Shown: positions 47,771-61,051 of the stretch, one piece after another
Position numbering within the stretch: the first letter of the stretch is position 1
Layout: the number at the start of each line of letters is the position of its first letter
Source of the DNA: Sphagnum magellanicum
Taxonomy: Eukaryota; Streptophyta; Sphagnopsida; Sphagnales; Sphagnaceae
DNA length: 64,000 nt
Reading direction: 5' to 3'
Assembly: GCA_021904315.1 (NCBI GenBank)
Contig: CM038908.1
Coordinates: 12,668,501 to 12,732,500 of the forward strand
Translations under genes and position numbers: made by a program
Notes under the pieces: model-generated
The model's input: only the letters and a program-made list of their open reading frames with translations
Told to the model about the DNA's origin: nothing
Database searches by the model: none

Positions 47771-50700
47771 CTCCTTTTTGGTCACACCCCATAAAAAATA
47801 ATGAATCAAAAGTTGTCAAAATTTTCGAAAGGACTAAATTTTAAATTATTACAATTTTGAATTCCATCATAATCATTCATAAATGTGTTTTTACATAATA
47901 AAAAAGACTAGAAAAAAAAGATAAAAAAAGGTGACACTGTGACAAAATTTTGGTATATCTTTAAAAAATTACACCCTAATATGTTAAGGAATAAAAATTG
48001 TTATGTATGCAATATTTAATGAAGTAATTTGATGTGTAATTATACTTAAAACTTAATAAGTAAAATTGATATGAATGTCTTAGCATGGATTTCATTTAAT
48101 CTAAAACAAAAGTGTTTTTTCATGCTAGAGTTTGATTGAGATTGGAATATTTGCGAACTTGTTCCAAGGATGTAAAGACTATAATTTACAACTAAATAGG
48201 CACATTCCCTTGGAAGATGGGTCTTTTTTGGATAGATGTGCAACATATGGTTTGAGATATTAATTTTTGTTGTTGTTAAATTTGACTTAAAACATTTGGT
48301 GTTAAATTTGTTGCTCTAATACCTTAAGACACTACAAGTACCTTGGACCTTATGGCTAATAATAAATTATCTTCTAGCACACTTGCAGGAATTAGTAAAT
48401 TTTGAGAATTAGCTTAATAGATTATAACTTGAAGCTCTAGGAGTAAGTAAGAAGAAACAAATGATTTTATACTTCATTTAATTTACAAATTTGTGTAAAC
48501 TAACTTGCTAAGTACTTCATTTTATTTTTTGGTTCAATTTTTGGATGTTGGTAAACATTTTCAATTGTTAGTTATACATTACACAAATTATTTTGAAGTG
48601 TGATTATAATTGGAACCTAAATAAAATAATACAAATATAATGGCATGGTTATCATATATTTTACACCTTTATTCAATCAAGGTTTAAGCACCTAGGTTTA
48701 GGTGGTTACAACAAGAGCATCAAACAAATGCTAATTTGGTAAAAAAATGAAAAGTTATTCATGTGCATTCATGGCCTTTACATTTGCAATCTTCATTGAA
48801 GAGTTTTTGTGTACAAAGCTCATGTGTTGGTGTCAAATTGATGGAAATGTATATGGCTTACCATTACCTTCAACAAATATTTGTTTCCAAGTCTCAATTC
48901 CAAACAAGAAATGACCAAATTCATAGAGAATGTATGAGATGAAAATTTTCGGCCTAGGTTAATACCTTTGCCTAATAGGGTCACTAGTACTAATGTTGGG
49001 CAATTTTCTTAGTTTTTTGAGAATTGCTAATTCTAATTCTTCTTAGAACTTAAAAAACCCTTGGTTCCTTGAATATTTTTTTAAAATCAAGCTTAAGAGA
49101 ACTAGCCAAGGTTTTAGATTTTCAAATATCTTTATCAAAAGAAAAAATTGCAAATTAAATGTCACATTGTTTTTCCAAGCATCCTATCAGTCTTTGTTGA
49201 TTATATTCTAAAGGGAGAAACCTAGGTGCATGATATCATTTTTTGGAACAAATTCTCTTTCTAGGACAAACTTCCAATCTTTCTTTACTTTGTAATGTCT
49301 TGTAATGAATCAAAGTTAGTCTTCACATGCATTCATCATTTTTTAAGTTGAAATTTGATACCTTTCCATTTAGACTATGGATTCTTTGTACTCTTCCCTA
49401 ATAAATAATTCATGACAATTTCATCCACTAATGCAAAATCATCTTGTGATTAACCATTTGATTTTCAAAAGCTTTTAAAAGAAGCTACATAAAAGTTTAA
49501 ATCTTAATTACAAATTTTTAAGATCATGGATTCTACATTTTACATTGATAATGCTACCTACTTGCTTTGTTGAAAACTGCCCCTAAGTATTTTATGATTA
49601 TATTTTGTGATTCTCACTTTAGTGAGAACCATGGTGAACAATTTTCAATCTAGGTTTCACCAAGGGTGATACATATTGGTTTTTAGAGTCCCAACACAAT
49701 GTGGGAATTGCCTGAGAATCATGGTCCATTATAATAACCACCCAACATTAATGGGTACTTATTATTTATGGATTGGATGAATGTCTCCTATTTGGCACAT
49801 GTGCCACATCATGCATCAGCCTAGATATGTAAGTTTTTTAGTTTTGCAAAGATTACCAACCATTTGAGGATGGTTTTGATCATCTACTATATGCACCTCA
49901 CTTTTCAATTCAATCCAGGTGCAACCAAATCTAGCTATCTCTTCACACTCTTCCTCTAAAATTTAGCATTCCTTTGGAATCTATTGTGTATTTTTGTTTG
50001 AATTTTGTAATAGATCTGAAATGGGGTGATCATCCAGTAGAAAATTTAGCTAAATATGGCTATAAAAAATAGGAAAGTGGAAAAAATAAAGCATCCTTCT
50101 ATATTGTTTGCTACCTACTGGGAACATAATACAGAAATTTGGCGATTTTTCTTTAACTTTTTGAAAAAATTGGTGACTAAAAAACCCAATAAACATTTTT
50201 TCTCCATTATAAATAAATAAATTCAATACCCAAGAAAAGAAACTCCTGCAAGTCTAAGATCCTAGTTGCCACAGTAGCATAAACATTTGAAAGAAGCACA
50301 TAGCCTACAACACATTTTCAGGCTACGGTTCAAGAACTTTTTTCAGCAATGCATTCTCCAATCACCAACTTCCAATTAACACATTTATTAGGAAGGATCA
50401 ACAATTGCCAAGTATTTGACACATTTATACAATTTTGTGAAGAAAGGCACATAGTGAATAATCGACTTCAATGTGTCTTGGGTATGACACATTTTCCTCG
50501 TTGAAGATTTTTTTTCATGTTACATTAATTTTAAATATTTACTTCAAAATTACAAACATCTTTTTATGAAGAAAAGTAGTTTGTTTATTTTGTTTTGTTT
50601 TGTTTGTACTTATGAGATCCACCAAACTAGGTTGCTTTAGATCGCATTCTTGGTCTCTCTTTAGGAGGAGGGGTGCATCAGCTTGGTTTCATGGTGTTTG

Positions 50701-52780
50701 GACTTACGGTGTAGAAGTTTTTGAATATTGAATGATTTTTTCACTGAAAATTAAATTAAATTGTAGCTAAAAATTTCAGAGGAATTGGAAGGTGCCTTTG
50801 GTGTTATTGGAAAGACCTTGATGAACAAGATTAATGGAATTTATTTGGTAAGATTTGGATTCAGAATGTGGGAGATATTGATTTTTAAGTGTTTTCTACC
50901 ACTGAAAATTCAAATAAATTCCAAAAACCAGGTTTTGGAAGGAAAAATCAGTTGAAAACGTGGTAACACTTGGGCCAATGGCACAAGCCACACTAATATG
51001 TTTTTAAGTTTTGATTTGGTTTACAAATTCAATTTACATATTTAGTTACATTTAATTTATTTTTATATTTTAATTAAATTATTTTTATACCATCTTTATA
51101 TCCAAATGTCAAAACATTACACTAATTTGAATATTTTCATTTGAGAAATGAAGGTTGTATAAATCCAAAAATCCATTCTCAAAATTGCACAACAAGGTTC
51201 TCTTATACCAAAAGAATTTGAAATCAAAGGTTCCTTTCAAAATCAAGAACAGAACAGACACCAATTTAATTAAGTTTTGTTGTACTATTATTATTTAGGG
51301 TGTTGGTATCAGTGTTTTTTTTGATGAATTTTGTGATCCAGCCAAAGTGGTGATCATCTATAAAAAGATGTAACGAAAGTGGGGATCATTCAAATAAAGC
51401 AATTACCTAACAAATATGATGTAGAAATCCTTAATCACCTTTTTATATTTCTGGTTACTTACTAATACTGAATATAAAAAATCTGCCAATTTTTACTTGT
51501 ATTTTTTCAACTTCTAACAATCAAAACCCTAAAAGTTCACTACATTCTTTAAAAGAAATATTTGACTTTTTGCCAAATTTTACAATCAAAAAATGCTACC
51601 ATTGCTATGAACTAGTTCACTTTGTCGATTTCTAGAAATATATATTTTGCACTGAAGATTCATCTAAGTTATATATCATTGGGGGTAAGATTCTCACATT
51701 TCTCTTGAGGGTTTCCAAGGCTTCTTCCACCTTGGATACTAAACTTTCATCACATTCCATAACTTTACAATTTGCTTCTGTGCTATAAACTCTCTAGCAC
51801 TTTACGTGCTATCATGGGGTAAGTGTTTGGGCACCTTTCTCTTATCTCCAATACATAATTTCTTGTGACATGTGACATTGTTTTGCTCATGCCATCACTT
51901 GATCCTCAAGTGATATAGATTGCCACAATGCCCCACTAGGTTGCTTGTAGTCATCTCACTCCAACGAATTGTGTGTTCAGAACCTTCTCTATACTCTTCC
52001 CTCATGCCCAAATTGGATTACACACCATGACCCCAAATTCTTTGTGAATTGTGAAAACTTTCCACACTACTTGTAAACTGAAATTGTAATTTTGTTGGGA
52101 ACAACTTGGACTAATTGATAAAAGGACCAAGAAAATCTATCTGGATATATTACTTGTATTAGGCTAAGGCAACTTTTCAAAAGAATTGGGGTAGTAATTT
52201 TGCTTGCTAGCTACCACCATTGTAGCTTACACCATGAACCCATTTAGTGCTCATATGTGTTTTTCACCTTGGCAAATGGTGCATTAATAATTTGGAATTT
52301 GCAAGAATGTACAAGAATTATAAATAAAGAAAATCGCACTTATTTCCAAGATGACTCCACAAATTCTCATTAATTCATCAATAATTTGTGGCTTAATGGA
52401 GTCTAAAAGACTACAAAAATTGGCTCAAGAAAACCCAAATTGTGCAAATTTGTTTTCAAGCTCTTATCACTTGATGGGGGATCTAAAGGATCAACTTTGG
52501 GCACACATGCCTACTTAACCATTCACAACTAGTCTGATGGAAAAAAACACCTTCAATCTTATTATGAGTTCTACAATGCAATCATCATAATCAGGAAGGA
52601 AGTTGCAACTTTCACTCCATGAAGCACATAGTTTTCCTTGCTTTCTAAGAGGTTCTCTTAATGGTGTTGCCATCTTTCATGTCTCAAAACTAATTTGATT
52701 ACTTGGGGTGTGTCCTGACATTTCTTTCAAGCTGTTCTAGGATGTAAATACAGAGTCAGAGGATTCAAACCACTTGGGTA
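47771..52780. other. Long AT-rich intergenic tract
   Basis: No gene, RNA or array is recognised apart from the dispersed repeat at 50575-50905. Local duplications of 'AACACATTTATxxGG' and 'GACACATTT' occur at 50375-50490. Scattered plus- and minus-strand scraps near 51900-52700 look like old mobile-element coding sequence but cannot be assigned. Confidence 0.45.
50575..50905 (+). repeat. Dispersed repeat copy B
   Basis: Same family and orientation as the 44050-44410 block. It shares TTGAATATTGAA, ATTGGAAAGACCTTGATGA and GGAGATATTGATTTTTA in the same order. Confidence 0.6.
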
Positions 52781-52789
52781 GAGTTTGAG

Positions 52790-53525
52790 GATGTAGTTGA
52801 ATATATGAAGAGATTAAAAAATTTGCAAATTGAACACCTTTTGCTCCTCAATTGCAAAACTTTCATGATTTACATGTTATTATACAAGCCTTTAATACAA
52901 AAGCTTTACAACAACAATATCAACATATAATTATGACACCAACCTACAAGTATCACACCTTCTATATGTTTTGGAAACAAAAACACAATTGTCAAATGAC
53001 ATAAAAATTCATAAATACATTAAAATATTTTAATATCTCAATTTATGGTGACCATGGTTTGATATGAGATACAACACGCAAATATTGTTACATTGTTATA
53101 ACAAAACAACATGTAATGGATTTGAATATATAATAGCTATGTTTAACATAAAAATTCAAAAAAAATTCATATTGTATGTGTTTATGAATGTCATTCTTGT
53201 CTGACTTCTATATTTTTCAACACATTAAAAGCTTTGATTCAAAAATCTCCAAATGTTGCTCCCTCGTTATTTTTAGAAGATTCTAATATTGAAATATAAG
53301 ATGACACTAATTGTAAGAATGATAAACAACAATTATATAGATTTTATGAATAAATTCAAATTAAAATCCCACTTCCGAAATAACACAACAAAAGTTGGAT
53401 CACAATTAAATCACATATGGACAAATACACTAATCAAGAATCAATGCAAATCAAGAGTAATAGAAAGCATAGTGTGGCAAGACTTTCAGAAACCAATTTA
53501 TATGCGCATCATGTTGGGTTAGGTT
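52790..53525 (+). mobile_element. EEP-endonuclease remnant of a second Helitron
   Basis: Plus-strand pieces match the C-terminal half of an endonuclease/exonuclease/phosphatase-like domain. VCVYECHSC (53174-53200) comes first. PSLFLEDSNIEI (about 53260-53296) follows at the position of the usual LGDFN catalytic motif, with Gly and Phe replaced. Last is DFMNKFKLKSHF, then GSQLNHIWTN (53335-53440). The Helitron at 21.6-25.5 kb carries the matching N-terminal half, so both probably belong to one family. Stops and frame changes interrupt it. No ends were identified. Confidence 0.55.
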
Positions 53526-53661
53526 GCATTGAACTTCATACCAACACATATGATGTTCAACACGTCCTAAAATACCATTCTCACACTTAAAAGGAATCTC
53601 CAAAGATTCTTGAAAAAAATTGTCCTAAATTTTTTGGAAAAAAATTTCTTCAAAAACCCAA

Positions 53662-53663
<2 letters not shown>

Positions 53664-53698
<35 letters not shown>
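53664..53698. repeat. (GT)n microsatellite
   Basis: About 17 uninterrupted GT units stand just upstream of the PUB62-like promoter region. Confidence 0.98.
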
Positions 53699-53699
<1 letters not shown>

Positions 53700-53701
<2 letters not shown>

Positions 53702-54640
53702 TTGTGTGTTTTGTTTTCTTAGATAACCTTCTGAGTTTTGTTTTGCAGTGTGCGTTTTTCCAAGTGTGAAGAAACGCGTCGAAAGCACAAGCTCACTTTG
53801 TTAGATGTGTCTGAAATAGGATCTGGATTAGAGATTCTCGCTGGGGTGAAATTTAGTTGAGGTTTCGGATTTGGTGACTTAGTGGTGGTGGTGCCGCCGC
53901 CGCCGTCGTCTTTCTTTCTCACTCACTCACTCACTCACTCACTCGTAGCGCAGTCGTTGTTCAGTTTTGGGTGGGGAAGCGGGAAAAACAAAAGAAGGAA
54001 AAAAAAAAAAAAAACCACGGGAGAAGAGGAGGAGTTTAGAGGATGCTGCGGAGGTTTTTGAAGGATGGGTGGTTCTTGTTGACTGGAAAGCGAACGCGGC
54101 AGCAAACTTGCGCATTGCTGAATTAGGTGTTTTGTTGAGTGGAGCATCGCAATTTAGGGTTTTGGGATTTCTCCTGGGACCGAACAATTACTGTGAGGAT
54201 GGTATGTGCCTGGTGACAGACAGATTTGAAGAAGAGAGTTTTGGGTAGTGATAGATAGGAAGGAGCAGAAATTTTTCTGTTTGTATTGCCATGCAGACAT
54301 GATGATGATGATGGGTTAGGGTTAGGGTTTGGCATGCCTGGAGAGGGATAAGAATGCACATGCCATAGCCGGAAGAAAGTGTTGTTGTGATAAGCGGTGG
54401 GTCATGCGGGTAAGTGTTGTCTTCTGTCAAATACTTACTTCCCTGAAGTTTTCTCTGAAGGCGTGGAGATACTCTTAGGGGAGCTCCAGAAAGTGTGGTG
54501 CATAAGGATCAAGGTTATCGGTAAAGACAAGAAATGGGTACGCACACATTAGGTGGAGGAAGAGATGGAGAGGCTGGACGTAGGGCCTTCTTGTAGGATT
54601 TGACCAGAAGCTCCCAAATCTCAGGAGTGCTAGGGAAGTT
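53700..54640 (+). promoter_or_regulatory. Promoter and 5' leader of the PUB62-like gene
   Basis: The sequence rises in GC after 53740. It contains a (CTCA)n run at 53918-53944, a run of 14 or so A at 53999-54013, (GATGAT)n plus a telomere-type GGGTTAGGGTTAGGGTTT at 54313-54330, and polypurine tracts. A 93-codon frame at 53967-54248 and other short upstream frames are present. The leader probably includes upstream ORFs or an unseen 5' intron. No TATA box can be fixed by eye. Confidence 0.45.
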
Positions 54641-57600
54641 ATGGAAGAAGAAGATGCAGCTCCCCTAAAGTCAGGAAGAAGCAGTATGACCAAAATTGCA
54701 CAAGTTTCTGTCAAGCAGTCTGGACTGGCTGGTTTGGAGGACCAAGGAAAGCAGCAAACCCATCATCATCCAGCTGCTGCACAAGAGACTCAAAAACATC
54801 AATCTGGTGTGGATGCTAAAGAGAAGCAATTGATCACTCCTACAGTTTCCCCCCAGACTCATTCTGGTCCAAATGCACCTTTGCAGCAGAATCAGGTGGG
54901 AGGATTGAGTATGATGAGCCTGAGGAGGTCTTCACCATCAGCAGGGGTTCTGGTCCCAGTTGCAGACTCCTCACTGCCACTGCCTGCAATGCTGAAATCT
55001 CTTGAGGAGGCTCAGAAACTTCCAGGTGAAGATTGTAATGGGTGTTTGAAAGAGGTTTCAGACACTCATGGACAAGATGAGCATCCAGAACTGACAATTT
55101 CATCTCCAGGATCAGACACAGAGAACTCACATCGAAACATCTCAGATCCAGGCTTGAATTTCCTTACACCGGTGAAGGGGTTTTCTGCAAATGGAAACAA
55201 CAACGCAGCTACAGGAGATGCCTCACTGCGTCAAGTTCTCTCTGATCCTGGCACGTGAGTCCAGTTTCCACTCTTTACCAGATTGGTGCCCCTCATTGCA
55301 TTTGCAAAAATTCTCAAGAAACTGTTTAGTGACAATCTCGGATAATGCATTACCATGACACGATGGCTTCCCCAACTGTCATACCATGACTCGATTACAT
55401 TGTGTTGTGTGATTGCAAATCTGGCAGGGGAACGTTCATGGATGATGCAATGGTTGCGAGATGTGGACATACATATGGGAGTGCCAGTCTTATTGCTGTC
55501 TTAGAGACGGTACCAGCACTTTGAATCTGCAAAGAATGCACATTTGTGTACTTGTTTGAAATGGGCTTCTTGGGGTTACTAAAGAATCAGAACATGCACG
55601 GCACCCTGAATTTGCGCCCCCTCGGTTTTGGTATGCCTGTTTTGGCCACAGGTGCTCTAAAAGTGTGGTGATTTGAGGTCAAATGCTTTCTATGTGAAAT
55701 GGGGAGATGGTTGGTTGGTTGGGTGCAGGGCAAGTGTGTTTACTGTGATGCATCTGTTCCTGCAGAGTCACTTGTCCCAAACTTAGGTTAGTCTAATGCA
55801 CCTGAATGGGGAATTGGTTTGGAAATTTAGGGGTCACTGAGCAGTTAATTTGCAGATACATGTTCTGAGTTATTGCATCATCACACAGCTATAATGTTGT
55901 ATCCTTTGCTATTGCTCAGTGTTCCCCAATTTTATGGTAGTTTCAAACCATGTTTCTAGTGTTGTGGAGAGCAGTTTATCATTGTGTCGATTCATTTGGG
56001 TGCCTTTTTTTGTTCTGCAGCAATTCGGGCAGCTGTGCATGCGTTTAAGCAAGAGGACCATGTGTGTGAATTCACCTTAATGAAGGCAGGCAAAAGGAGG
56101 AGGGAGGAACCTGAGGAGGAGCAGCCACTTGAAGAAGGTTCAGATCAAAAGCGACAGGCTCGGGTACGTAAGCCTTTTGCATATTTATATGCTGCTTTGT
56201 GTGGACTTGTTATCCTGTTAGTTGTTCCTAACACATTTGCATTAAGTACTGAACTGCTATCATTGTTCAGTGAGCAATCAAGCCAATAGCTGAAGGTTGG
56301 GAGACTCATAGTCTCCTTGATAGATGGATGGATGTTACCATTGGTTTTTACTGAGAGGCAGCAGGTTATTATGCTTTCTGTGTTCTACATTCTGAATTCA
56401 GAGTGACTTGGAGAATAGATGGCAACTCTATTGCAGGATCCGGTTATTGCTGGAGAACAAGCATCCTCATTAGATGGTCCACGGCCAAAGGGAGGAGCTC
56501 AGTTCCCTTTTGCAGTTAGTGATCGGGTCGTCATCAAGGTAGGGTGAATATTCCTCCCTTCCTCAATCATCCCCGGTACCCACTTCTCCCACTTCTCTTT
56601 CTTTCTGAACTCTTGCAATGGATGGGTTGACTTCCAATCATCTTTAACCCTTTTCCAACACTCTCAAATCACAAAATTTCCTGCTTGCTGGTAAATGTTG
56701 TCAGGGTAATAAAAGGACTCCAGAGCGCTTTGTAGGGAAGGAGGCAATCATCACTACACAATGCTTGAATGGATGGTATGAATCTAAGCTGGAAATTGTC
56801 AACCCTCAAAACACTTCCAAATGATTGATTCCACAGTTCATTTTCTAGAACAGTACTTCACATACATTAGGTAGATATGAAAGGTGATGTAAGCCATCTG
56901 TGTTGTGATTGTGCTAAGGTTGATATTGCTCCTATAGTCCCACATAAGAGCATAAATGAAATTTTTGTATGTGGGTGGTTGTTGTCTCACAATGATGAAT
57001 TGTAATTTGGCTGCAGGTATCTGGTGCAAACAGTAGATCATGGTGAGAGTGTTCGACTCCAGTATCGGTCTTTGCAAAAAGTTGAAGGTTGTAATTGACC
57101 TCCTGCCTTTTCTTTTTGTATGATGCACTCTCATGTTACTATAATAAAACTCAGTTGTGGTCATTGGCCTGAAGTGCTGGTTTTGAGCTTTTTCCTTCTG
57201 TCAGGAATGATGACCACCATAGCCCCCCCTATGCACCTCGCCTTCCCTTTTTAACATGTCTTTTTCGACTTCTTTGATTGTAGTCTGACTTTTGTGCAGA
57301 GATGGATGGACAACCAGATTCAGAAGCACGTAAATCACTGGACCAAGTGGGCTTTGGAGGAGAAAAACCCACCAAATCTTCTGACCCAAAAGAAAGGTTC
57401 CCCTCCTTGCCAATGACTGAAGAGCTTCCTGAAGGCAGTACAAGGGAGACACCAGTTGCTACAACAGCTGTGGTGTTTCCAATTATGCCTGTGAAGGGTG
57501 TCAGAACTGAGCTTCATAAAAAAGCTCGAAGAGGAGATTTAGCTCGATCCATTGAGACAGCAGCAGCAGCAGCCAACAGCACGCCCAGTGTAGGAACTTC

Positions 57601-60600
57601 CAGTACTTCATCCCCGGACATTAAGGTCCTCTATACACATCACGAAACTCCTACACCCAAACTGTAGCCCTAATTGACACAATTGTAGAGAGCTAAGTTC
57701 TGGACCTTTTTTTCCTCATATTCCACATGTGCATCTCTTTGCTTTTTGCTGACCCATGAAAGGAATAACAGTGTCATAACCTTTGTTTCTATGATCCTGA
57801 TAGAGTGAGGTGAAAACGGCTAATTTAAGCAAAGTGAGAAAGGAGACAGAAGTTCCTGAACTAGAAGTGGAGGATGACCCATATGACATGACACCAGTTT
57901 GGGTGGCTCCGCCATTGTCTGAGAAAGTGGAGCCTCCTTTTATGGACAAGACAAATGGTGGCAGCAGTGGTGACAAATTGCTTGAGCTTACCCAAGTGTG
58001 GGAAGGTCCGGAAGAGCCTCAGGATCTTCAACACCCCGACCATATAGCAGTTCAACTAACTGGTGTGTCTTCTCATGCTGTTTTGACTTGTCAGTTTACA
58101 ATTGTAGGGAGCTGGACATTTCATGGAGCTGGGTTTTTAGAGTGTAGCAATATAGGGTTTGCAAAAAAGTTTTATATCTCACTCGGCATGTTTCTTGCTT
58201 AGTGTTGCAGGCTAATTTCAGTGTGTTGTTTTGAATCTTGGGCTCCTGAAGTTTTATGAGGAGAATTTTTTTGTCTGAAGTCAATTGTGTACTTCACAGT
58301 TTCAGAATTTAGAAAAAGTGCATGTTTTTCTTTGATCATCAGAGCATGACTGTGAACCACCCTGACTTGACTGGCAGGTTCTTGCTTGCCATTTTGTTTT
58401 ATATTTTCCTTTTGTAATTGTCATCTTTTATCCCAGACTGGCAAAGTTTTCAAGGAGGGCTGTCTGATTTGTGTACCTACTTCCAGCTGGTTCATGGTTT
58501 AGGGATTAAGTTGCAAGATCTTTTTTCTTCTTTTCAGAGACTTGCCCTAAAAGTCTAAAATCCCGAGTACTTCTTTCCAGACTTTCTCTGCTTATACCCA
58601 TGTGTAAATAATTAAGAGCATCATCAGAAGTTACTCTGTTTTGGAATGCAAGTTTTGTAGACTGCTGCCTTTTAATCATGCTAAGTTTATTGTTTCATCA
58701 TGCTATATTTTAGACTTGCAGTTGAATTTATTCTTCACTAGTTGTGGGGATCTGTTCCTCCTGTGTCTCTCCTCTCTGCTTTCTGCATTGTTGTTCTAGT
58801 CCTGGTTAACTTCGGGGAGAATTGCTTTTGAGACTCCTTTCCCCACCATGCTCAATTCAAGGCTTGGAGATTTAGTGTATTGTTTCCTTCTTCAATGTGC
58901 TCATTCATGTAAAAGGATTCTTCAAGTTCCAAGTTCTTTGAGTTTGGACTCTTGTAAAGGAATCCCTTGTCATCTTTTTCTGTTTGAGGACTTTCATTTG
59001 TTTTGTGTGTAGTAGTTCATAGCAGTTGCTCAATCAGGATTGTGTCTTGATTGCTACCGATTGCATAACTTCCCACTAATGTGGGATATATTGAAAAGAG
59101 CGGATTGGAAGAAAGGAAGATATGAAAGAGACAAATTTTCTGATATCCTGTTCTTTAGTGGGAGGGAGATGATACATGGCTGAAATGACAACGGTCAGCA
59201 TATGCAGAAAGCACAGAGGTTGGAAGCATGCCCATAGTTTTGCCAAGCATTGAGGTTGCGGATGCCTTCACAGTTCGGTCTAAAAGAAGTGTCTTAGCAA
59301 ACAGAGCGCCTTCTGTGAGCCTGGGCATGGAATCTGATTCTTGTCATAAGGTGAGAGTTGTCTGTTTAGTGCCTTTTGATGCCATTTCAATTTCCCAGGA
59401 CCAAGATGATTTTGCAGGTGTAGTACTGGAATGGGTAGTTTACTGGTAGGCTGAGCCCACAGGTTTTGATTGCCAATTTCAGGGTGGAACTGTAAATTGC
59501 ACTGTAGAGCAAAAAACATCATCTGAATCATGAGGAATGAATGCTGATAGCTTTGTTTCGTCCATGTGAAAATCTGTAAACTGAACCACTTGGGTTAGGA
59601 CTCTTTGCAGGTTGACAGCTCTGACTCACGAAGATGCAGGAGTGTTGGTGAAGATCTAGTAGTGCATGAGCAGTTGGCAGCCAATCCGGTTGACAGCAAG
59701 CCTCTTGCAAAGTGCACTGCACAGCTGGATGAGAATGCAGGTTTGAGTGAACGGGTTGGACCAGCTGGAGAAAAGCACATTCGACAAGTTGTCAGCAGCA
59801 TATCAAATATGAAAGAAATTTTGCCAATAATGAAAAAAGATATCCTAGAGCTCGAGAAAAAAATTCCTTGGAACTGCCTAGTAAAGTCATGGAAGCTGCA
59901 TCGTGCAAATTGGCGAAAAGGCGTCAAACAGAGTAGTACTGTGCTGGTGACTAACCCTCCTCACCTGCTAATTTTTTTCCTGGCATTGTATGCAGATGCA
60001 GATAAGAGATTTATATGTGCTCTTTGTGGTTTCTTTTGTGTCAGAATGTGACTTGGGTTTTGGGTACCAAACTACTTCAAGCACTCTTTGTTAATCTTCC
60101 TTGAGATCCAAATCCACATGTGTAGTTGGTGTTTTGGTTATGACATTGTTGTGGTGGTGTATGTTGTTGCAGGCGCTTGGAACCAAAGTGAAGACATTTC
60201 GAACTGCTCTTCTCTTGACAAGGGCAGGAGGCTTATCAGATGAAGAGTGGGAGAAACGAATAGGGATGGCTATGGAGTCAGGAGATGTTGAGCTGCTGGT
60301 TTCCTTGTGGGGACGACTTTATGATGACGTCTTCAAATGGGTGGAGTCCAAGTCAAAGCACATTCATGAGACTGCTGTGGACACAAGTGCAGTTGAAACA
60401 TTTGCAGAGCTACGCCAACAATTCCCTCAGCTCCAGGTTGCAGGATTGTCCCCTGCTGCAATCACCACTGCAGCCACATTGGCTGCAGCTGATGCTATTG
60501 CACAGCATCGTACTGATGCCAATGTAATCTCTTCCCACCCCCCTCATCATTTCTCTTTGTCTGCTTATAAGGGTGGTTATGCCAGAAAGACAATGTTGAC

Positions 60601-61051
60601 CATTTGAGTTCATGGAATTTGGATTTTTGATGTGGTCATCCATTTACAGGTGTCGCAGGATTGTGATCAACAGGCATTGTTGGCAGTTCCAATGAAACTG
60701 CTACAACAACACAGCCGAGAGGACCTTTTTGCAGTCCGAGATGCTCTGGAAAGAGAGAAACGACACCTTGCTGCCAAAATTGCACGGCTTGAAGAAAACG
60801 AAACTTTGAACAAAGAAAAAGAGGATTTGGTTGCTGGGTTTCTCACGACAGGACCACCTTCTAGTACTCTAGACATCATCAGTGCACCACTGCTGACAGT
60901 AGAAAGTGTACTAGCACCCACCTCTTACAACTTTGTAGAAGAAGAGCAAAGAGAACAAGGGAGTGAGATGGATGATGAGGGTGTAAGTGATGCTGTGGAT
61001 AGCAATCCTGACACCAACGGAGAAGCCACAGACAGGTCTGATTCTGACTAG
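54641..61051 (+). CDS. PUB62/PUB63-type U-box E3 ubiquitin ligase, complete, 13 coding exons
   Basis: Presumed E3 ubiquitin ligase; the U-box docks E2 enzymes. Exons: 54641-55254, 55428-55509, 55729-55786, 56021-56163, 56437-56538, 56705-56775, 57017-57087, 57300-57625, 57804-58062, 59199-59350, 59611-59946, 60173-60523 and 60650-61051. They sum to 2,967 nt (988 aa plus stop) with every phase matching. The U-box spans about residues 206-265: GTFMDDAMVARCGHTYGSAS, KCVYCDASVPAESLVPNLAI, RAAVHAFKQE. A basic KRRREE and acidic run follow. A conserved plant PUB62 block comes next (DRVVIKGNKRTPERFVGKEA, TTQCLNGWYLVQTVD, VRLQYRSLQKVE; about 328-381). The C-terminal half has long low-complexity linkers, a helical region (exons 11-12), a coiled coil rich in RExxL (REDLFAVRDALEREKRHLAA, about 878-897) and an acidic end. 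The N-terminal 200 residues look disordered. The exon 10 acceptor (59198) is inferred from phase: upstream AGs would include a stop. Confidence 0.88.

Noticed and set aside
53967-54248. 93-codon plus-strand frame before the PUB62-like gene
   Set aside because: Contains a poly-Lys run from an A tract and no family similarity; more likely leader sequence, possibly an upstream ORF.
57302-57667. Extension of the PUB62-like exon 8 frame past 57625 to a stop at 57667
   Set aside because: Splicing at AAG|GTCCTC joins in phase to 57804 and continues a long acidic coding frame. The extension would end the protein before most of its conserved exon chain, though intron retention cannot be excluded.
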